Positions 46,801 to 58,904 of a stretch of 64,000 nt of DNA are shown here, piece after piece. Where the stretch lies: positions 4,278,001-4,342,000 of the forward strand of contig NC_089548.1 in the NCBI RefSeq assembly GCF_040115645.1. Reading direction: 5' to 3'. The stretch comes from Euwallacea fornicatus. Taxonomy: Eukaryota; Arthropoda; Insecta; Coleoptera; Curculionidae. The notes below the pieces were generated by a model. It ran no database searches. It was not told the DNA's origin and worked only from the letters and a program-made list of their open reading frames with translations. Both the position numbers and the translations under genes were made by a program. How positions within the stretch are numbered: the first letter of the stretch is position 1; each line of letters starts with the position of its first letter.

Positions 46801-49294
46801 AACATACACGCGAAGTTGATATAAAAATAATAGGCGACATTAAAAATGAAAGTTACCGAACGGCCATATCCGCATAGGCCTATTACTTCTTTTTAAACGA
46901 GTCGGCCGCTGAAAAAAGCTTATTATTTTCGGCATTACGACGGGCCATTATTAATAGTTTTTGATACAGAATCTGATATTTTCGTGTGTGTGTTGGGTTA
47001 TTATATGTGTGCATGATTAATGGTTTTCTGCGTTTTCTGATTAAGGCAGTATGTAGCTACAATCGATCCGATTGCTTGGTCATTGGAAAGTTGTTTATAT
47101 AAGGAGAGTAGCCTTATGTTACAAAATTGATCTAATCTCATAAAGGAAGTTTTTTCTTCGGAGGTACCTTCTCACGTGTCGTAATTAATCGCCGCCTTTC
47201 TATTGGACAATAAAAAAAAATAGCTTTTTTTTTTTTTTTGACGAAAATTTCTTGTCAAAAAGAGGAAAAAATTAAGTGCGCAAACGCTTCAGGTTTCTCG
47301 CAAGGATACCTAATGGTCGTGACAATCTTGCAACCACCCATTTATAAACAAATTCAAAGGGAAACAATGCACATTCGTGAACCAAATACCTCACGAACCG
47401 AACAAGGTTGTACTTCTTTCGGCTATTGCCAATTACTTCCTGCCAGTTATTACCACTTTTTTGCATCGTCCTAATTATTACGTTATAATAGCTAACTAAA
47501 CACGTAAACCAAATATTCAGCCTGCATTAGAATAACTGATATTATGCAATACTCACTGGCGTGTCAAATATTTTGTAAAATTGTCGTTGGAGAAATTGTT
47601 AAAGTTGTCATGTCGAAATTACTTGAGAGTGAGCAAATGAATTATCGAAAATATTTGCGTATTGATGTGAATGAATGTGAGCTTCAAAAGCTCGGCATCC
47701 TTAATCCTCTGTAGCTTGCGAAAAACGTAGTAAATCTCAATTGCATATGATGGTTTTGCCGTAAAAGCAACGAAGGTGCGGTGGCAGGTCGCCACTTCCC
47801 TTGAGAAAGCGGATTTTGCCCCAACGAAACACCACTTTTATTGAGATTTTGGGCGCTGGGTGCACTAACGCACGGTAAAACGAGTAGGAAGAATTTTTCT
47901 TTTAAATGACATGTGGTGATAGTGTACAGGACGGTCCGAGTTCGAGGAGCAACACTGGGATCTCGGAAACTATGAGAGATTCTACGTCGCTTAAACTGGG
48001 GCAAAGTTACATATTGTAATTTCCACGGAAACGCCACTTTTAACTCAGTAAAAATCCGAGTACTTCCGGAGTTATTGAGAAAAAAGCAAAATTTAACTTT
48101 TTTGTAGAGACATTTCAAAACAAATATCACTTCACATTTTTCATCCCTACAGGATGGTGCTCTGAAATTTGAAATCCAACGTTTCGTCTTTGAGCCACCG
48201 TCATCAGCTTAATTTTTCAGATACGGATCTGAATTTTTCATCTTATCTTTTATTATCGATTATCGTTTTAGGAACAATGACGTACAACAACCGCCAGAAA
48301 AAAGTCGTAGATATGATAAAACTGCTGGTTTGAAAAGCTCACATACTATCGCCATTATCGAAGTGCTTATCTATCAGTATCGCACGTGAAGTTTCTAGCG
48401 TAGGTTCGTCTTCGTTGCAATTTCTTCCGCTCGCGTAATGGACGTTTTCAATCACCGTTTATACATGAAATAAATAGCATTAATAATTTTTTATAAAGTA
48501 AAGAGTAGTATAGAAGAGATGGGACTTATCGGTAGTAAAAAAAGTTCATATTTGGAGAAGCAAGTGGCTAGTATTGAATCGGTTCTTCTCCTTTTTAACA
48601 GAACTAAACAATCATCAACTTGTCGTTCTACCAAATCCATTCCGAAGATTGTAAAGTTGACATTCATTATTATTAAAGTAAAATAAAACGTTTTCGTCAC
48701 TTGGAAAGCGTGACATGATGAAAATCTTTTAGACCTATAACGGAAATGCCCTATTATTGCCTTCCGAGCGCTACTTGCAAAAAAAATTTCAAAGTGGTAA
48801 TAAAAATGATTTAAATTGTGGATTTGATTAAATTGTTTAAAAATGGAACGATAATGATCTAAAAACTTAATATTTTTTTGTAAACAAATGTAAATTAACA
48901 TGCCAATGGGGCCTAAAAAATTGCAATACCGAAGTGCCAATTGTTTTGGAATGCGTCTTTAAACAAAGTCAGGAAAAAATTGAAATGATATAGCGAAATT
49001 TCGGTTTTTCTGGATATATCCGGAATTTTTCCGGGTGCGAGGGCACTTAATTGTGCGACTGCCGTCCCAATTTGAGCGACCTCGTATCCTCTCATTGTAA
49101 GTCCCAAGCTACCAATGATACACCTCGAATTTGAACCACCTCGCACATGTTCAATTTCGCGGATCTTCTGCGAGTAAATAATGCATTTGTGCAACAAAAT
49201 CTCGCAGAGAAAAGTTTCTTTCTGACTAGTAAACCTAATGAAGACTAACCTGTAAACAGCCGCACCAGCCGCGCTTGGTCCGCACGGCCGGCAT
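27820..49294 (-). CDS. DAAM: Formin DAAM (dishevelled-associated activator of morphogenesis)
   Basis: Exons in transcript order: 49294-49250, 41052-40933, 32372-32214, 32156-31923, 31435-30754, 30702-30492, 30220-30090, 30032-29818, 29768-29580, 29529-29231, 29174-28871, 28818-28570, 28345-28132, 28070-27820 (TAA). Phases agree; 3303 nt, 1100 residues, the usual DAAM size. N-terminus [15 protein letters not shown], then the GTPase-binding part ([34 protein letters not shown]). FH3 covers about residues 110-413, coiled coil about 420-530, FH1 polyproline about 565-590 (two runs of six or more Pro), and FH2 about 600-970 with [15 protein letters not shown]. The DAD at about 1040-1068 contains [20 protein letters not shown] nucleates and elongates actin filaments downstream of Rho GTPases and Dishevelled, in axon growth, tracheal cuticle and sarcomeres. 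DAD binding to the FH3 region normally autoinhibits it. Identity is strong. Confidence 0.93.
29818..30032 (-). CDS. DAAM: DAAM FH1 polyproline exon
   Basis: Encodes two profilin-binding type runs of at least six Pro separated by Leu-Ala, followed by PPLPL. The exon begins in phase 1, which only fits the preceding exon if that exon ends at 30090 with a GC donor (see finding). Confidence 0.85.
30085..30090 (-). other. DAAM: Probable GC-AG splice donor in DAAM
   Basis: At the end of the exon 30220-30090 the minus strand reads ...GATTAG then GCAAGT, the classical GC-donor context. Using it joins Leu + G|AA in frame with the FH1 exon. The only nearby GT (four bases on) would give the wrong phase. 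Confidence 0.7.
34000..34355 (+). repeat. Left inverted arm
   Basis: Pairs with 36580-36933 in reverse orientation. Its minus-strand translation contains [17 protein letters not shown], which also appears (one variant) on the plus strand of the third copy near 59145, confirming common origin. Confidence 0.75.
34832..36245. repeat. 57 bp purine-rich minisatellite, about 25 units
   Basis: The unit contains ATGATAAAGAAACAAATGAA followed by A/G-only sequence with GAGAAGGGAAAAA. Units are 56-58 bp; most variation is in A-run length and an ATT/ATG switch in the CAAATT/CAAATG position. It degenerates into irregular A/G sequence up to about 36410. Long Lys-rich (plus) and Phe-rich (minus) ORFs here are by-products of the composition. 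Confidence 0.95.
36580..36933 (-). repeat. Right inverted arm
   Basis: Inverted copy of 34000-34355, slightly diverged, ending in CTGTATA rather than CCTGTATA. Confidence 0.75.
39193..39273. repeat. TA dinucleotide microsatellite
   Basis: Pure TA from 39201 to 39257 with imperfect flanks on both sides. Confidence 0.95.
40822..40861. repeat. ATT trinucleotide microsatellite
   Basis: About 13 perfect copies of ATT. Confidence 0.95.
41053..49249 (-). other. DAAM: First large DAAM intron (8.2 kb)
   Basis: Between the N-terminal exon and the first GTPase-binding exon. It holds a clear 0.74 kb MITE (41798-42535) and several transposon-derived stretches (about 44740-45150, 46100-46600, 47684-48190, 49000-49130) that share short phrases but were not delimited. 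ORFs at 42903-43127, 43784-44023, 47684-48130 and 48491-48940 match nothing I know. Confidence 0.7.
41798..42535. mobile_element. TIR MITE of Tc1/mariner-like type, 0.74 kb
   Basis: Ends are TACAGGGTGTCT...AGACACCCTGTA flanked by TA on each side, as expected for a TA target duplication. The inverted similarity runs inward for at least 45 bp at high identity, then patchily to about 130 bp (shared CGTTTTCG segments). It contains no transposase. Inside a DAAM intron. Confidence 0.8.
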
Positions 49295-49372
49295 GGCTGG
49301 AATGTGTAACCGAGGCAGGGCGCCGGTTATGTTTTCCCAAACTGGAAGCTTTATGGAACACTTGGGAAGACC
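49250..49372 (-). CDS. DAAM: DAAM N-terminal exon with open frame upstream of the Met
   Basis: The exon can begin at 49372 after a TTTCCAG acceptor and ends at a GTTAGT donor at 49249. The usual DAAM start is the ATG at 49294 (15 codons to the donor). The 26 codons before it are fully open and in phase 0 with the acceptor (LPKCSIKLPVWENITGAL...), so a longer form starting on another exon is possible. Fly DAAM is known to have a longer muscle form; whether this is equivalent is inferred. Otherwise the 78 nt are spliced 5' UTR. Confidence 0.6.
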
Positions 49373-51242
49373 CTGGAAAGAAGAAATATTACATTAAAAC
49401 TTCAATATTCTTAATGATAATGGCAATTTATCCTAAAGAAGAAAAAGTGGGACGCTAGTCGACTTCAGTTCGCCGTGAAGTCCTGCAGTTGGATAATTCG
49501 TAATCACTCTAAGTTTCTGATGTGAGCAATTGCGCATGGCCGCGTTATTTCAGGTAGATAGGTGATGTGGTAGAATGAAAGTCTCCAGGAGAGCCGAGAA
49601 ATTGTAGCAAAGCATTTTGCACTTAATTACACGTTTTCAGCACAATGAAAACATTCCCGCTTTCTTGGTACGACCGTTGAAAATTTACCACATACTTGAA
49701 GATGGGAAAGACTAATTTTTGATTAAATATCAGATACGACGATCATATTTGATATCAATGAATAGTCGATCCACTGGGAGGGCCGAGAAACTCGAAGAAC
49801 GCACTTCTTGATCTCAAGGTCCACAATTCCAATCTGTTCTCTTAATAAATCGTGCTGTATTCAAGATATTTTAGTGCCGTTGACTAAATGCCATCAAATC
49901 GCGATGCATTTCATTAACTTTAGCCGGAGGCTTTGATTAGTATACAAACCTACTGAAAAACCTACTTACTAGCCTATACAACCTGCTCTTACTGGCATTG
50001 ATATTAGCAAGAATAATTTTGTCTTCTACGAAATGTAGGGTACGCGAGATGGGTGTGTTTTAATAAATATTTATTTATCAATTGCTGGTCGAAACAATCG
50101 GTGAGGAAATCTAAAGCTTACCGTGAGACGGTCAATCGGGGCTGCAGTGAATTTTCAGAGCGTAGAGGTAATTGCAGACCTTTAAAGTCCTCCAGCCAAT
50201 CGAACGCCATTGCCGTGAAGGTATCATCAAGATTGCCTTAAGACATGTTACTTTAACAAGTTAATAACCACCAAGTCACTGTGGTTAACACTGCTGCCAC
50301 GTGACTGTCTCAACTTGGTAATTATACAAGAATGCCTATTATCATTCAAGTCAAAATGCCTCACTTTGACTTAACTATTTAACACCGAGCCGAGCTGATA
50401 AAAATGTCTTTGAGCCGATCGAGACCGGACTTAAATAGGCGATTAAGGCATTTCACACTCTCGTGCCACTGGACACTTTCCCTATATACTCGTGAAGTGT
50501 TTTTTCGTGTTATCGTCTTTATATATTGGGAAACTCATTGTGGTGCGTATGCGACATCGAATTTCTACCACTATGCAGGTACTTGTTGAATTATTACTGG
50601 TACATGATATGGCTTTTAGGATAGATTAGTGATTATTTTCGTTTGTTTTGCTAAGTGCTTAGCCGACGATGAACGAGTTCCTTTTCTTTTTTCTTTTTTT
50701 TTTTTTTTTTGTTCAGTTTTTCTCGAGGTGGCAGCCCCCACCATGGGAACCGTCGAAATCAATCGGCGGTACCGGCGTCGCTAATTTTATAATCAGCGTG
50801 TATACTTTCTACGAAACTGTATTTTGCAAGGCCAAAAACCTTTTATACGACCATTTCGCCACCATTACCATAAACACGTGTCCATATCTATTCCTTTTAC
50901 GCATAATTTTGTTTAGGTAGGTAGCAGCTACACGATAACATCGCGGCCTTATTTATTTAAATGAATGTTTTGATTTGGAGTCGGTAATTTTCTCCCTTCC
51001 TTCATCAATAACATGGCTTGATCTACGGGAATGGCTTTATAGCTCTTAATAACCACGTGAGCGTTTAAAAAATGCGTTAATTAAAACCGAGGTGCACCGT
51101 TATCACGTGTCCGCTGCAACCATTTTCATTTGATTCCCTCCGAGCAAGGAAAACTACTTGAATGAATGACGAAGTTAGGCGAAGGATTAGCGTAAATGCA
51201 GAGTGAGAGTGTAAGAGGAAGGAACCACTGAAAAATGTGAAA
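49373..51242. other. DAAM 5' flank
   Basis: 1.9 kb upstream of the DAAM N-terminal exon. Further 5' exons or the promoter may lie here or beyond; none recognised. Confidence 0.4.
50694..50710. repeat. Poly-T run
   Basis: 17 T following a T-rich tract. Confidence 0.9.
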
Positions 51243-51330
51243 ATGAATCTGCGTCTTCTGACCTTGTTGTTATACTTGATTATTCTTCTTTTACAGTTGG
51301 GCAACAGTGAAAGAGAAACCTACGAAAGAT
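51243..51330 (+). CDS. Orphan signal-peptide-like exon
   Basis: ATG at 51243 encodes 29 residues: MNLRLLTLLLYLIILLLQ followed by a polar segment, ending at a consensus GTAAGT donor at 51331. This looks like the first exon of a secreted protein. However, the next three acceptors I tried (about 51660, 51735 and 51776) each give an early stop in the required phase, so no continuation was found. Could be a real first exon with a distant partner, or chance. Confidence 0.3.
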
Positions 51331-51936
51331 GTAAGTATCCTTTTCATCAAATAATTCGCTGTGTCGGGATGTACCTCCGATATTTTCTTCGTCCAAGCTC
51401 ATCATCAGATTACGGGCAAACCTCCATCAATTGCTCCATATCCAAGAAAGAAGTAGGCGCTACCTGTTGTAGATTTAAATCTACGACGCTCTCCTTAAAT
51501 CTCACGTGACCCTGCAACCACGAATTGTGCTCCTTCTCTACGCCATTGTTCTATGCTCAGTTAAATCACAAACTTCCCCATTTATGCCGAATGCCTGAAG
51601 GAATTTTCATTGTGAAGTTCATTGGCGTGGATGGCTTCATTGGGTCATTGTGACTTTTCAGATTTTACTTTTGTCTAATTTGCGGACTCCGTTGGTTACA
51701 GAAAATCTCCATAAGTCCGATTGTTGCTCTTCCGCGCCCTTCACAGTCATAGGTGTTAAAAATGTGTAATTTGCAGGAACGGTGGCACGTGGCTGTAATC
51801 TTTGCCCTTCAACTGCTGAAATACCAGGAGAGGAATCTAATGAATCCTTAGCGTTATTATTAAAATGCATATTCAAAATTTGCTTTATATAGACAATGTC
51901 ATTTTGAAAATGCACGGTTGCCGCCACTGTGGACAT

Positions 51937-52135
51937 ATAAGGAAGTTCATTTACTTCTGTACTCTTGGTACCTATTTCCTTTCACAATCACTTCACGAGC
52001 ACTAAAACTTTCCATATAAAGCTTATAATTACCTACCGGCAAAAACTTCGGCGAGAATTCAGTGATATCCCTAAACGTGCCCTCATATTCGGCTCTCACC
52101 CCTATTGTATTAGTGGCTGTAAGCTCACTCGGCAT
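51937..52135 (-). CDS. Unrecognised exon-like ORF (minus)
   Basis: About 62 codons including EYEGTFRDITEFSPKFLPVG and NYKLYMESF, then a stop. The end (LP-x-G-N-Y-K-L-Y) faintly recalls the C-termini of insect DUF1091/MD-2-like secreted proteins, but no cysteines or other landmarks support that. Nearby minus ORFs at 51658-51936 and 52942-53130 could be further pieces. Function unknown. Confidence 0.2.
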
Positions 52136-55100
52136 TAAGCTATAAGCCGGAATTTATGAGCCTCGCTGAGTAAGATACATTTATGAACTAAATCCTGCTA
52201 GAAGGAAAGCGATTACAAGCGAAGACGAACAACTTACCTTAATTTTCATTGAAACTAATCTGTTGGTTACACATTAAAATTTAGATAAGTTCCTCATCTT
52301 ACACATTGCCCTTATGGAACACAGAGAATTCGTTACGGGTGAAAACATCCAAAAACCAAATATATCTTTAAAGTCGCCATGAAGAAGTCGACGTAAGAAC
52401 GCACGAATAATATACAGGATGTTCCGTTACAAAATTCGAAATTACACATCGTAGCTCGTATTGTTTCATGATGAATGATTTTTTTAGCGATATGTTGTTG
52501 TTTTCTTATGTATAATCGCTATACAAAATGGATATATAAGCATTTTTATTTATTAAATACAGGGACGCACAAAAGGTTGAGGTGTTCCGTTCCCACTGAA
52601 TGTCTCTGCAGTAAGGCCTGTGAATACATCATTCAGTAACGTGCATATGTACATTTGTCCGTTCCGTTTACATGCCGCCAGTCCTATCAGTTGTGTACTA
52701 ACAAATTGTATGTAATGTGTATGGAATGTATAGTGAAAATCGACTTTTATCCGTGTCGATTACATACCGCCAGAGTTATGACCTGTGTACTTCAAATTGT
52801 GCGTAATATGTACGATCTCTTTCAGCTGTCAAACTAGATATTTCAACAACGCAATGCCGATTTCTCATTGGTGATCGCTGGGGAATTACAGCGGTAATTT
52901 ACACCGGCGCAATTATCGCGAAAATTCCCCTGGTCGCTCTGTCAACGTTGCGCCTCAAATATTGCGTCTTTGAGCAGTATCTGAATATGTGATTCATAAG
53001 ATATTCTTCCTGAAAGCAGTTCGTTCAACGAATATGAATCTGTGGTTTTCGACAACTTCACTGATGCCATTAAAAATTCACTAGTGCCCGTCGTAGATAC
53101 ACGAAACATTAAAAATTGCTCTTCAACCAATAATGTTAATGTTCGTACGTACGACTCATTATTTGTATGAAAGAAACAACAAAAATGACCCGTTTCGTAT
53201 CACTGTCGTAAATGTAGACTTTGGAGATGCTTTTAGAGATAACTTACCTTAAAGTTGGTTTACTTTTTAGGGCCTGCGCACCTGTAGATACGCCAAAAAT
53301 GATCGTGAAAACCTACAGGGTGGCAATATTTACAGGGCTGTGAGAATAATTTTTTTTTAACCACGATTTGCCACGTCCTTGCATTGCGAGATACTTTTGA
53401 AATGGGTCCCAGCCGGAGGCTGACTCGAAAAAATCTAAGAGACAAGAATAATTGGCCGATCTTACATCATTTGGCGCATCTATTAGGCAAGGTCCAAAGG
53501 GCGAAGTATATATCTAGCTTCAAGTAAATGTGTCTTAAAGTCTGGGAGCTGTTTTTTTTTTACAAAATTTGGAAAAGTCACACGCTGCATCTTAGAGAGA
53601 AAAAACAAAGAGATCTTTCTTATTTGATCAAAAAATGCGATCACGAGCCTTTTACCATTAATTCGGAAACACCTTGTACTTATAAGAGGAAGTGTGATAC
53701 ACTTTTTTCCGAAATTTCGAAGCGTGTTTCCGATAAAAACAACATTGGAGCCGCAGATCTTTGCGGTCGCAGCTCTTGAAGCACATTTTCGAGAATTTTC
53801 TGGAGGGTTGAAAGGTTATTTGGAATCTAAGGTAGAGTTCCTCTTTGATCGATACACTGGTCAAATGTGATAATGCCGCAACAAGTCATGGTCATTTTTG
53901 GCGCCTCAAGTGTTGCTGATTTCCGAAAAATTTCCAAACATTTTTTAATTGTTATATTTGGTTTATGTTGCCAAGCGGATTCGTAGGAATTTTCCTGTGA
54001 GTTTGAGTGCAACTTGCAGGATTCCGGAAGTTACATTTGCAAAACTAAAAATTTCGAGAAGGTTTCAAGTTTACGTCACGAAAATTTATTGGTATCAAAT
54101 TTAGGATTCAGTCTTCGGCTTTGTGGCTAGTTCAAATGAATACTCACAGTATAAAATTCCCGGCGCATTTTCGGCGATATCGATACAACCAAAAATAACC
54201 CAAATTCACTGTCCAAAATAGCGAACTGTGTTGCACCAGTGACCGAATGATGTGTACCAAATCGCTCGCTTCAATAACGTCCTTTGTGCGCTATTTCATC
54301 TAATGAGTTCCCAGCACGAATACCTACTTACTGAGGTATTCATAGTTAAATTCGCAGACAAAAGAAATTGATAGCATTTCCATAGTTATTATTATGAACA
54401 ATACATCTAACTTATCCAGGACTTAGCATGCCTGCGCGGCTTTCAATTTTCATATTCCCATGAAAAATGAGCGAAAACGTGCCGTCACACAAGACATTGC
54501 CGAAGACACATGTGACTCCCCCGACATTTACGTCAAATATTTAATGCAACACCCGACTTCCAGTTCTTTAACAAATTGAGGAAGTCCCCGCTGCGTCACC
54601 TTAAATGTGTAATGTTACTTACTAGTGGTTATTACTTATTTATATAAATTCCGCAATATTAGCCGTAACTTACACAACATTATAACAGAAGTGGCCAGCT
54701 CTGCATAGAGAAAATGGCAAAAATAAAACTAGAAATTGCCGGTAGAAGAGTCCGCACGAAATGCTAACTGTATATGATGCGAGATTCATAGCTCAAGGTG
54801 AATTTAGCGTTTATTAATTACTTTTCCTGTTGCATTTTATTATCCCGGGCATTAATCCTAGCTTAACGAAATGCCGAGTTTAAGTGCGGCTTAGGATGCC
54901 ATTAGTTCGGCCCCTGAAAGCCGGCAAATTACAAGAAAGAAGATCACATTAGGCTCTGATGAACTTATGTGCTTTCACCAAACGCGATAGTCTCCGAAAA
55001 TCGATCGCTATGATGTAGTAATCCCGGGGGCCCATAAACCAGTAATGGCTGTTTATATGCCGGCTTATCAATCATTAATTCACTAATGACAGGCCAAATT

Positions 55101-56241
55101 AACACATTTTGCAAAACTGCGGGCATTAGTTACGTCGCCATTTAATTAGACGATGGCACTGACTTCAGGAAGATTCTTCCAGATCTGGCAGGAATTTAAC
55201 TACGACATCGAGTTATGGATAAAATTTCGGGCTGTAATGTTGCATAATATCCCGGATTGTTTAAGGAAATGCCTCGATCTTAACCGGAGATCTTAGGAGC
55301 GAAAAATCAGAACTGCAAATATCCCTAAGGCTGCGTTTATGCTTCAACAACTTCCGAGGTACTGGGTACGAGAAAAATCGCCCACATAGCTTGGATAGGG
55401 CATAATAATTTAAATAGTTATCAGCAGAAAAATGCTATTTTACGATTTTGTCAATTTTAAGTGCGGTGGTAGGCGATTTAATGGCCCGAAGGGTCTTTCG
55501 ATTGGATCTGCTGGTGGGCAGACCCTGCGAGTTAATCCAATCTGTACCTGCGAGATTTCTTTCAGAGTGAAATTAACTTACCCAACCGCAGAGTTTCATT
55601 TGATCAACAGCACTTTTCACTAGTAATAGCCAACTCGCAATGGTGCGTGATTTACATGATCGGTCTTGGGGTAAAGGGAAATTTAATACTCGCACGACCC
55701 CTGCTAAGGCTTCGCTTTTCAGCAGTACTGTTCAGGTAAAAGGTTTAAAGCCCGTCGATAATCGCTGTAATTAATCATAAAAATAATGCTGTTTTCATAT
55801 AGTAAGTAGGCACGTAGCTAACAATAAAGTGAGGGGCATGACTAGAGACAACCGATAAGGAATTTTGAACCGCTCGCAAACATTAAATTTTAACAAACAA
55901 AAAAATTATCAGACTTCGGTATCTAAAATGAAAATTATTGCTGCCTTTAACCTTGAATTGACTGCCTTAATATCAGACTTTAATGCACAGCGATGGTTTA
56001 AGTGCAAAACTTGGCAAAGTAATTTTTTTTCATTTTCAAGAAATCATTACGACACGCAGTATACCAAAAACATTGAATACATTCTGCCATTTGGAGCTAA
56101 ATACAATGAAAACCTTGCGTGTCAAAGCAAATTTAGATAAAGTACAAAAACTACTTAAACATGTTGAGTTGCGAGTTTTTACAGCACAATGATATTAGAT
56201 AAAGTAGAGTTTTGAGCGATATTTTGCAATTTTTTTTTTAA
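52136..56241. other. Intergenic stretch with transposon traces and possible regulatory DNA
   Basis: TE-type ends near 52417 (TACAGGATGTTCC) and 53315 (TACAGGGTGG). From about 54830 to 55260 the base composition changes: GC is higher and TAAT/ATTA cores, a palindromic CCGGGGGCCC-like block and TGACAGG occur close together. No coding exon recognised. Confidence 0.4.
52657..52817. repeat. Two-copy tandem duplication, period 92 bp
   Basis: The segment from 52657 (with TTTACATGCCGCCAGT) is repeated about 92 bp later (ATTACATACCGCCAGA), with about 65-70 bp recognisably similar in each copy, including TTGTGTACT / CTGTGTACT and AATTGTATGTAAT / AATTGTGCGTAAT. Confidence 0.7.
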
Positions 56242-56666
56242 TATACAGGGTGGGTGAGTTTAGGATGCCAAGGCTTCAGCTTTCAAAATTAACTTTCAAA
56301 CTTCAAAATTTGAGTGTGTGAATATGCTGAATTTTTACATTTGACACAGTTTGGGGTGAACATTTACGACTTTACGCGTCTATGATTTACACAAATCTAC
56401 GAAAAACTCATAAAAAAAAAAAAACGTATCGTTCGGCCTTTATGCTCCCGGGTGGTACAAAAGTTATTCTGTTAAAGCCAGCCCGCCCCTGGCGAACAAG
56501 CACAGCTGAAGGGCCTCGTTTCGCAATCTATCATACTAAAAAAATTGTTCATGAAAAAACAATTCCGATCTGTAGAAAAAATTTGATACATAGCCTTGTG
56601 ATGCTATTCTAAGATGTTCCCTACAAATCCGGAAAATCGCCCGCGTATTCCGAAACACCCTGTATA
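56242..56666. mobile_element. Short MITE-like element, 0.42 kb
   Basis: Begins TATACAGGGTG and ends CACCCTGTATA, in opposite orientation, flanked by TA. Inverted identity is limited to about 10-12 bp. No ORF of note. Confidence 0.55.
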
Positions 56667-58904
56667 TGCTTTCGATTCAAGTCGCGTGCTTCTAGTTTGA
56701 GCCGAATGACAATGACCAACATAGCAGTTTTTTAATGACACTCAGAGCCACATTGCAGAATAAAGTATAAACAGGTTTTGGTATTCTTTTTGCTTGGACT
56801 TTGGTCCGACAAAAAATTTTCTCAAATCTCCTTCTTCTTCAGTATAAATCTAGAAAGTATTTGGATTCAAAGAAGTTGCGGTTACGATCGATTTTTTACT
56901 TTTTATTTCGACAAAGTCTGATTATAGACGAAAGTTCTTAATTTGGGTAATTCATCAGGATCATCAAAAGTAATTTTATTCACTAATATTGGCCATTCAC
57001 CCGCAAACACCCCCGTAGTCGTTGGGGATACCCCACAATAAATCGACCTCATAGTTTTCCGTTCCTCCTCCCCGCAGTTCTAAAATGGCGGTCACTAATT
57101 GAATTTTGGCGGGCGGCCGTTCTCGCCCGACTTCAATTTCCATTACTTCCGAGAAGCTTTCCATCGCAATGTTTTTTGCAAAAATACAATATGACGAACA
57201 TAAATATAATATAAATCAATAGAAATAATAAAGAAAAAGGGAAATTGTAGCAAGACAAAAAATTACACATGCCAAAAAAACACTTTGTTGCGCTCTAAAA
57301 TACGCATCTATCTCTTATGGTTACCCAGATCCCCATGCTGTTCATTCTTATGCGGCACACCCTGTAAACGTTGCGTTGGGTTTGAGGGACCGCAATAACG
57401 TGCAAAGGGAAAGTTAGTTCGGGTTAGTTCAAAGTCTCTAAAGTGTGTGTTTATAGCCGAAACTCCTGGTGCTTATCAAAAATTATCATTAACTTTTTAT
57501 TATTATTTTTAGCTTGTATGTTCTTCAGGTGTCTGATCATATGAATAATGGGACAACGCCACATTTGAAACTTTTGATGATTCCCCCCTGACATCACAAC
57601 AAAAAGCTCGTTAAGGAATAGATGCCATTTCTATTGGTAAATTCTTTACAGATTAGAAATGACATAATCTAGTGGAAAAAAATCATTCAGTTGCACTATT
57701 CAAGTTTCAGTTGCTTTCATTCTTTAAATTCAATCTTGAAATCAATTTTATATTGAACAAAAGAATCTTTGGTGTTTCTCTTCTATAACTGTCACTACCA
57801 TCAGTCACTCTATCTTTGTTCCTAGTTACTAAGAAACATAGAATGATTGATGTGTGAATCAATTCTTTGTTCAACACAAAATAAATTTATTGTTTGTTCA
57901 ACTGATGTGCCAACGGCTTTTTGAATGCTCGATTATTCCTCGTCTAAGTTTTAGGTACTTATTTCTTTCATGTAACATTGCCGGACCTCGACTGGGGTTT
58001 CTAATTCCCCTATAGGACCCACGTCAGTGAGTTAGAGAAAAGAAAGTTCATAATACCCCTGTTTTCTGCGTCTCAAAAGCACCTCTATTTTAGGTAAAAA
58101 ATGAAATTAGTACGGTGGTAATTTAAAACATTGATAAACCTTTCCCATGTCTTTGTTCGACTGGAATTTAGCCGGCCGCCCTTCAACCGCCCCATTAATG
58201 GCCTCGTAAGAGCTTTCGCTATTTCCTTTCTACCAATACAGCGGAGACTCGAAAATAGGTTTAGGTATTTAAAATTTCCAAAAAGCGGATGAACTCCTGC
58301 TATGAAGCTAAAAGACATTGCGGTAATAAGTCTCTGGGAAATCGCGCAGCAATCTTTCTCGAGACGTAAGGCCTCTTTAAGATAAAAGGATCGCCGCTAA
58401 AGATATTCGTCAAGGAACTGAATAATAATGTACATCTTGAAATTTGAGAGAAACTGAAGACATTTAAAAAAATAATTATAAAAGATGGGATATCTGTGAA
58501 AAAACGTCGAGGAAGTGGTGAGGGATTAGAAACGTGCCGTTTTCTGGAAAACCTGGGTATTATGAATCAATGCACGATTACACGGACAGCGAAGTGCACC
58601 TTAACACACACACAGTAGGCACCCTTGCAACAGAAATATTTTTTTACTACTCGGTAACAACAAGACCAACATTATTACGGATTTATTACTTATTCGCAAC
58701 CAACGTTGAAGGTGGGCTTCGTTCACCTCGATTCTTTTCTTCATAGATTTGGGCGTTCACGTAATCGAGAATCGGTTTACAGACTCGCTGTTTTTTGGGA
58801 AACGGCCCATTCTAACGAGATGAAATAATCATTTTTTACTCAGCAACATTGGCGATTTAGCAGTTCGATTTCAGAAATTGAGAAATGTCAAAAATTAGGG
58901 CAAC

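Noticed and set aside
47684..48130. 148-codon minus ORF in a DAAM intron
   Set aside because: Low-complexity, no recognisable motif, and it shares phrases (RTRT) with ORFs at 39709-40044 and 44744-44974, so it is more likely repeat-derived.
48491..48940. 149-codon minus ORF in a DAAM intron
   Set aside because: Composition reflects AT-rich DNA (Phe, Ile, Asn, Tyr); no family features and no splice signals in context.
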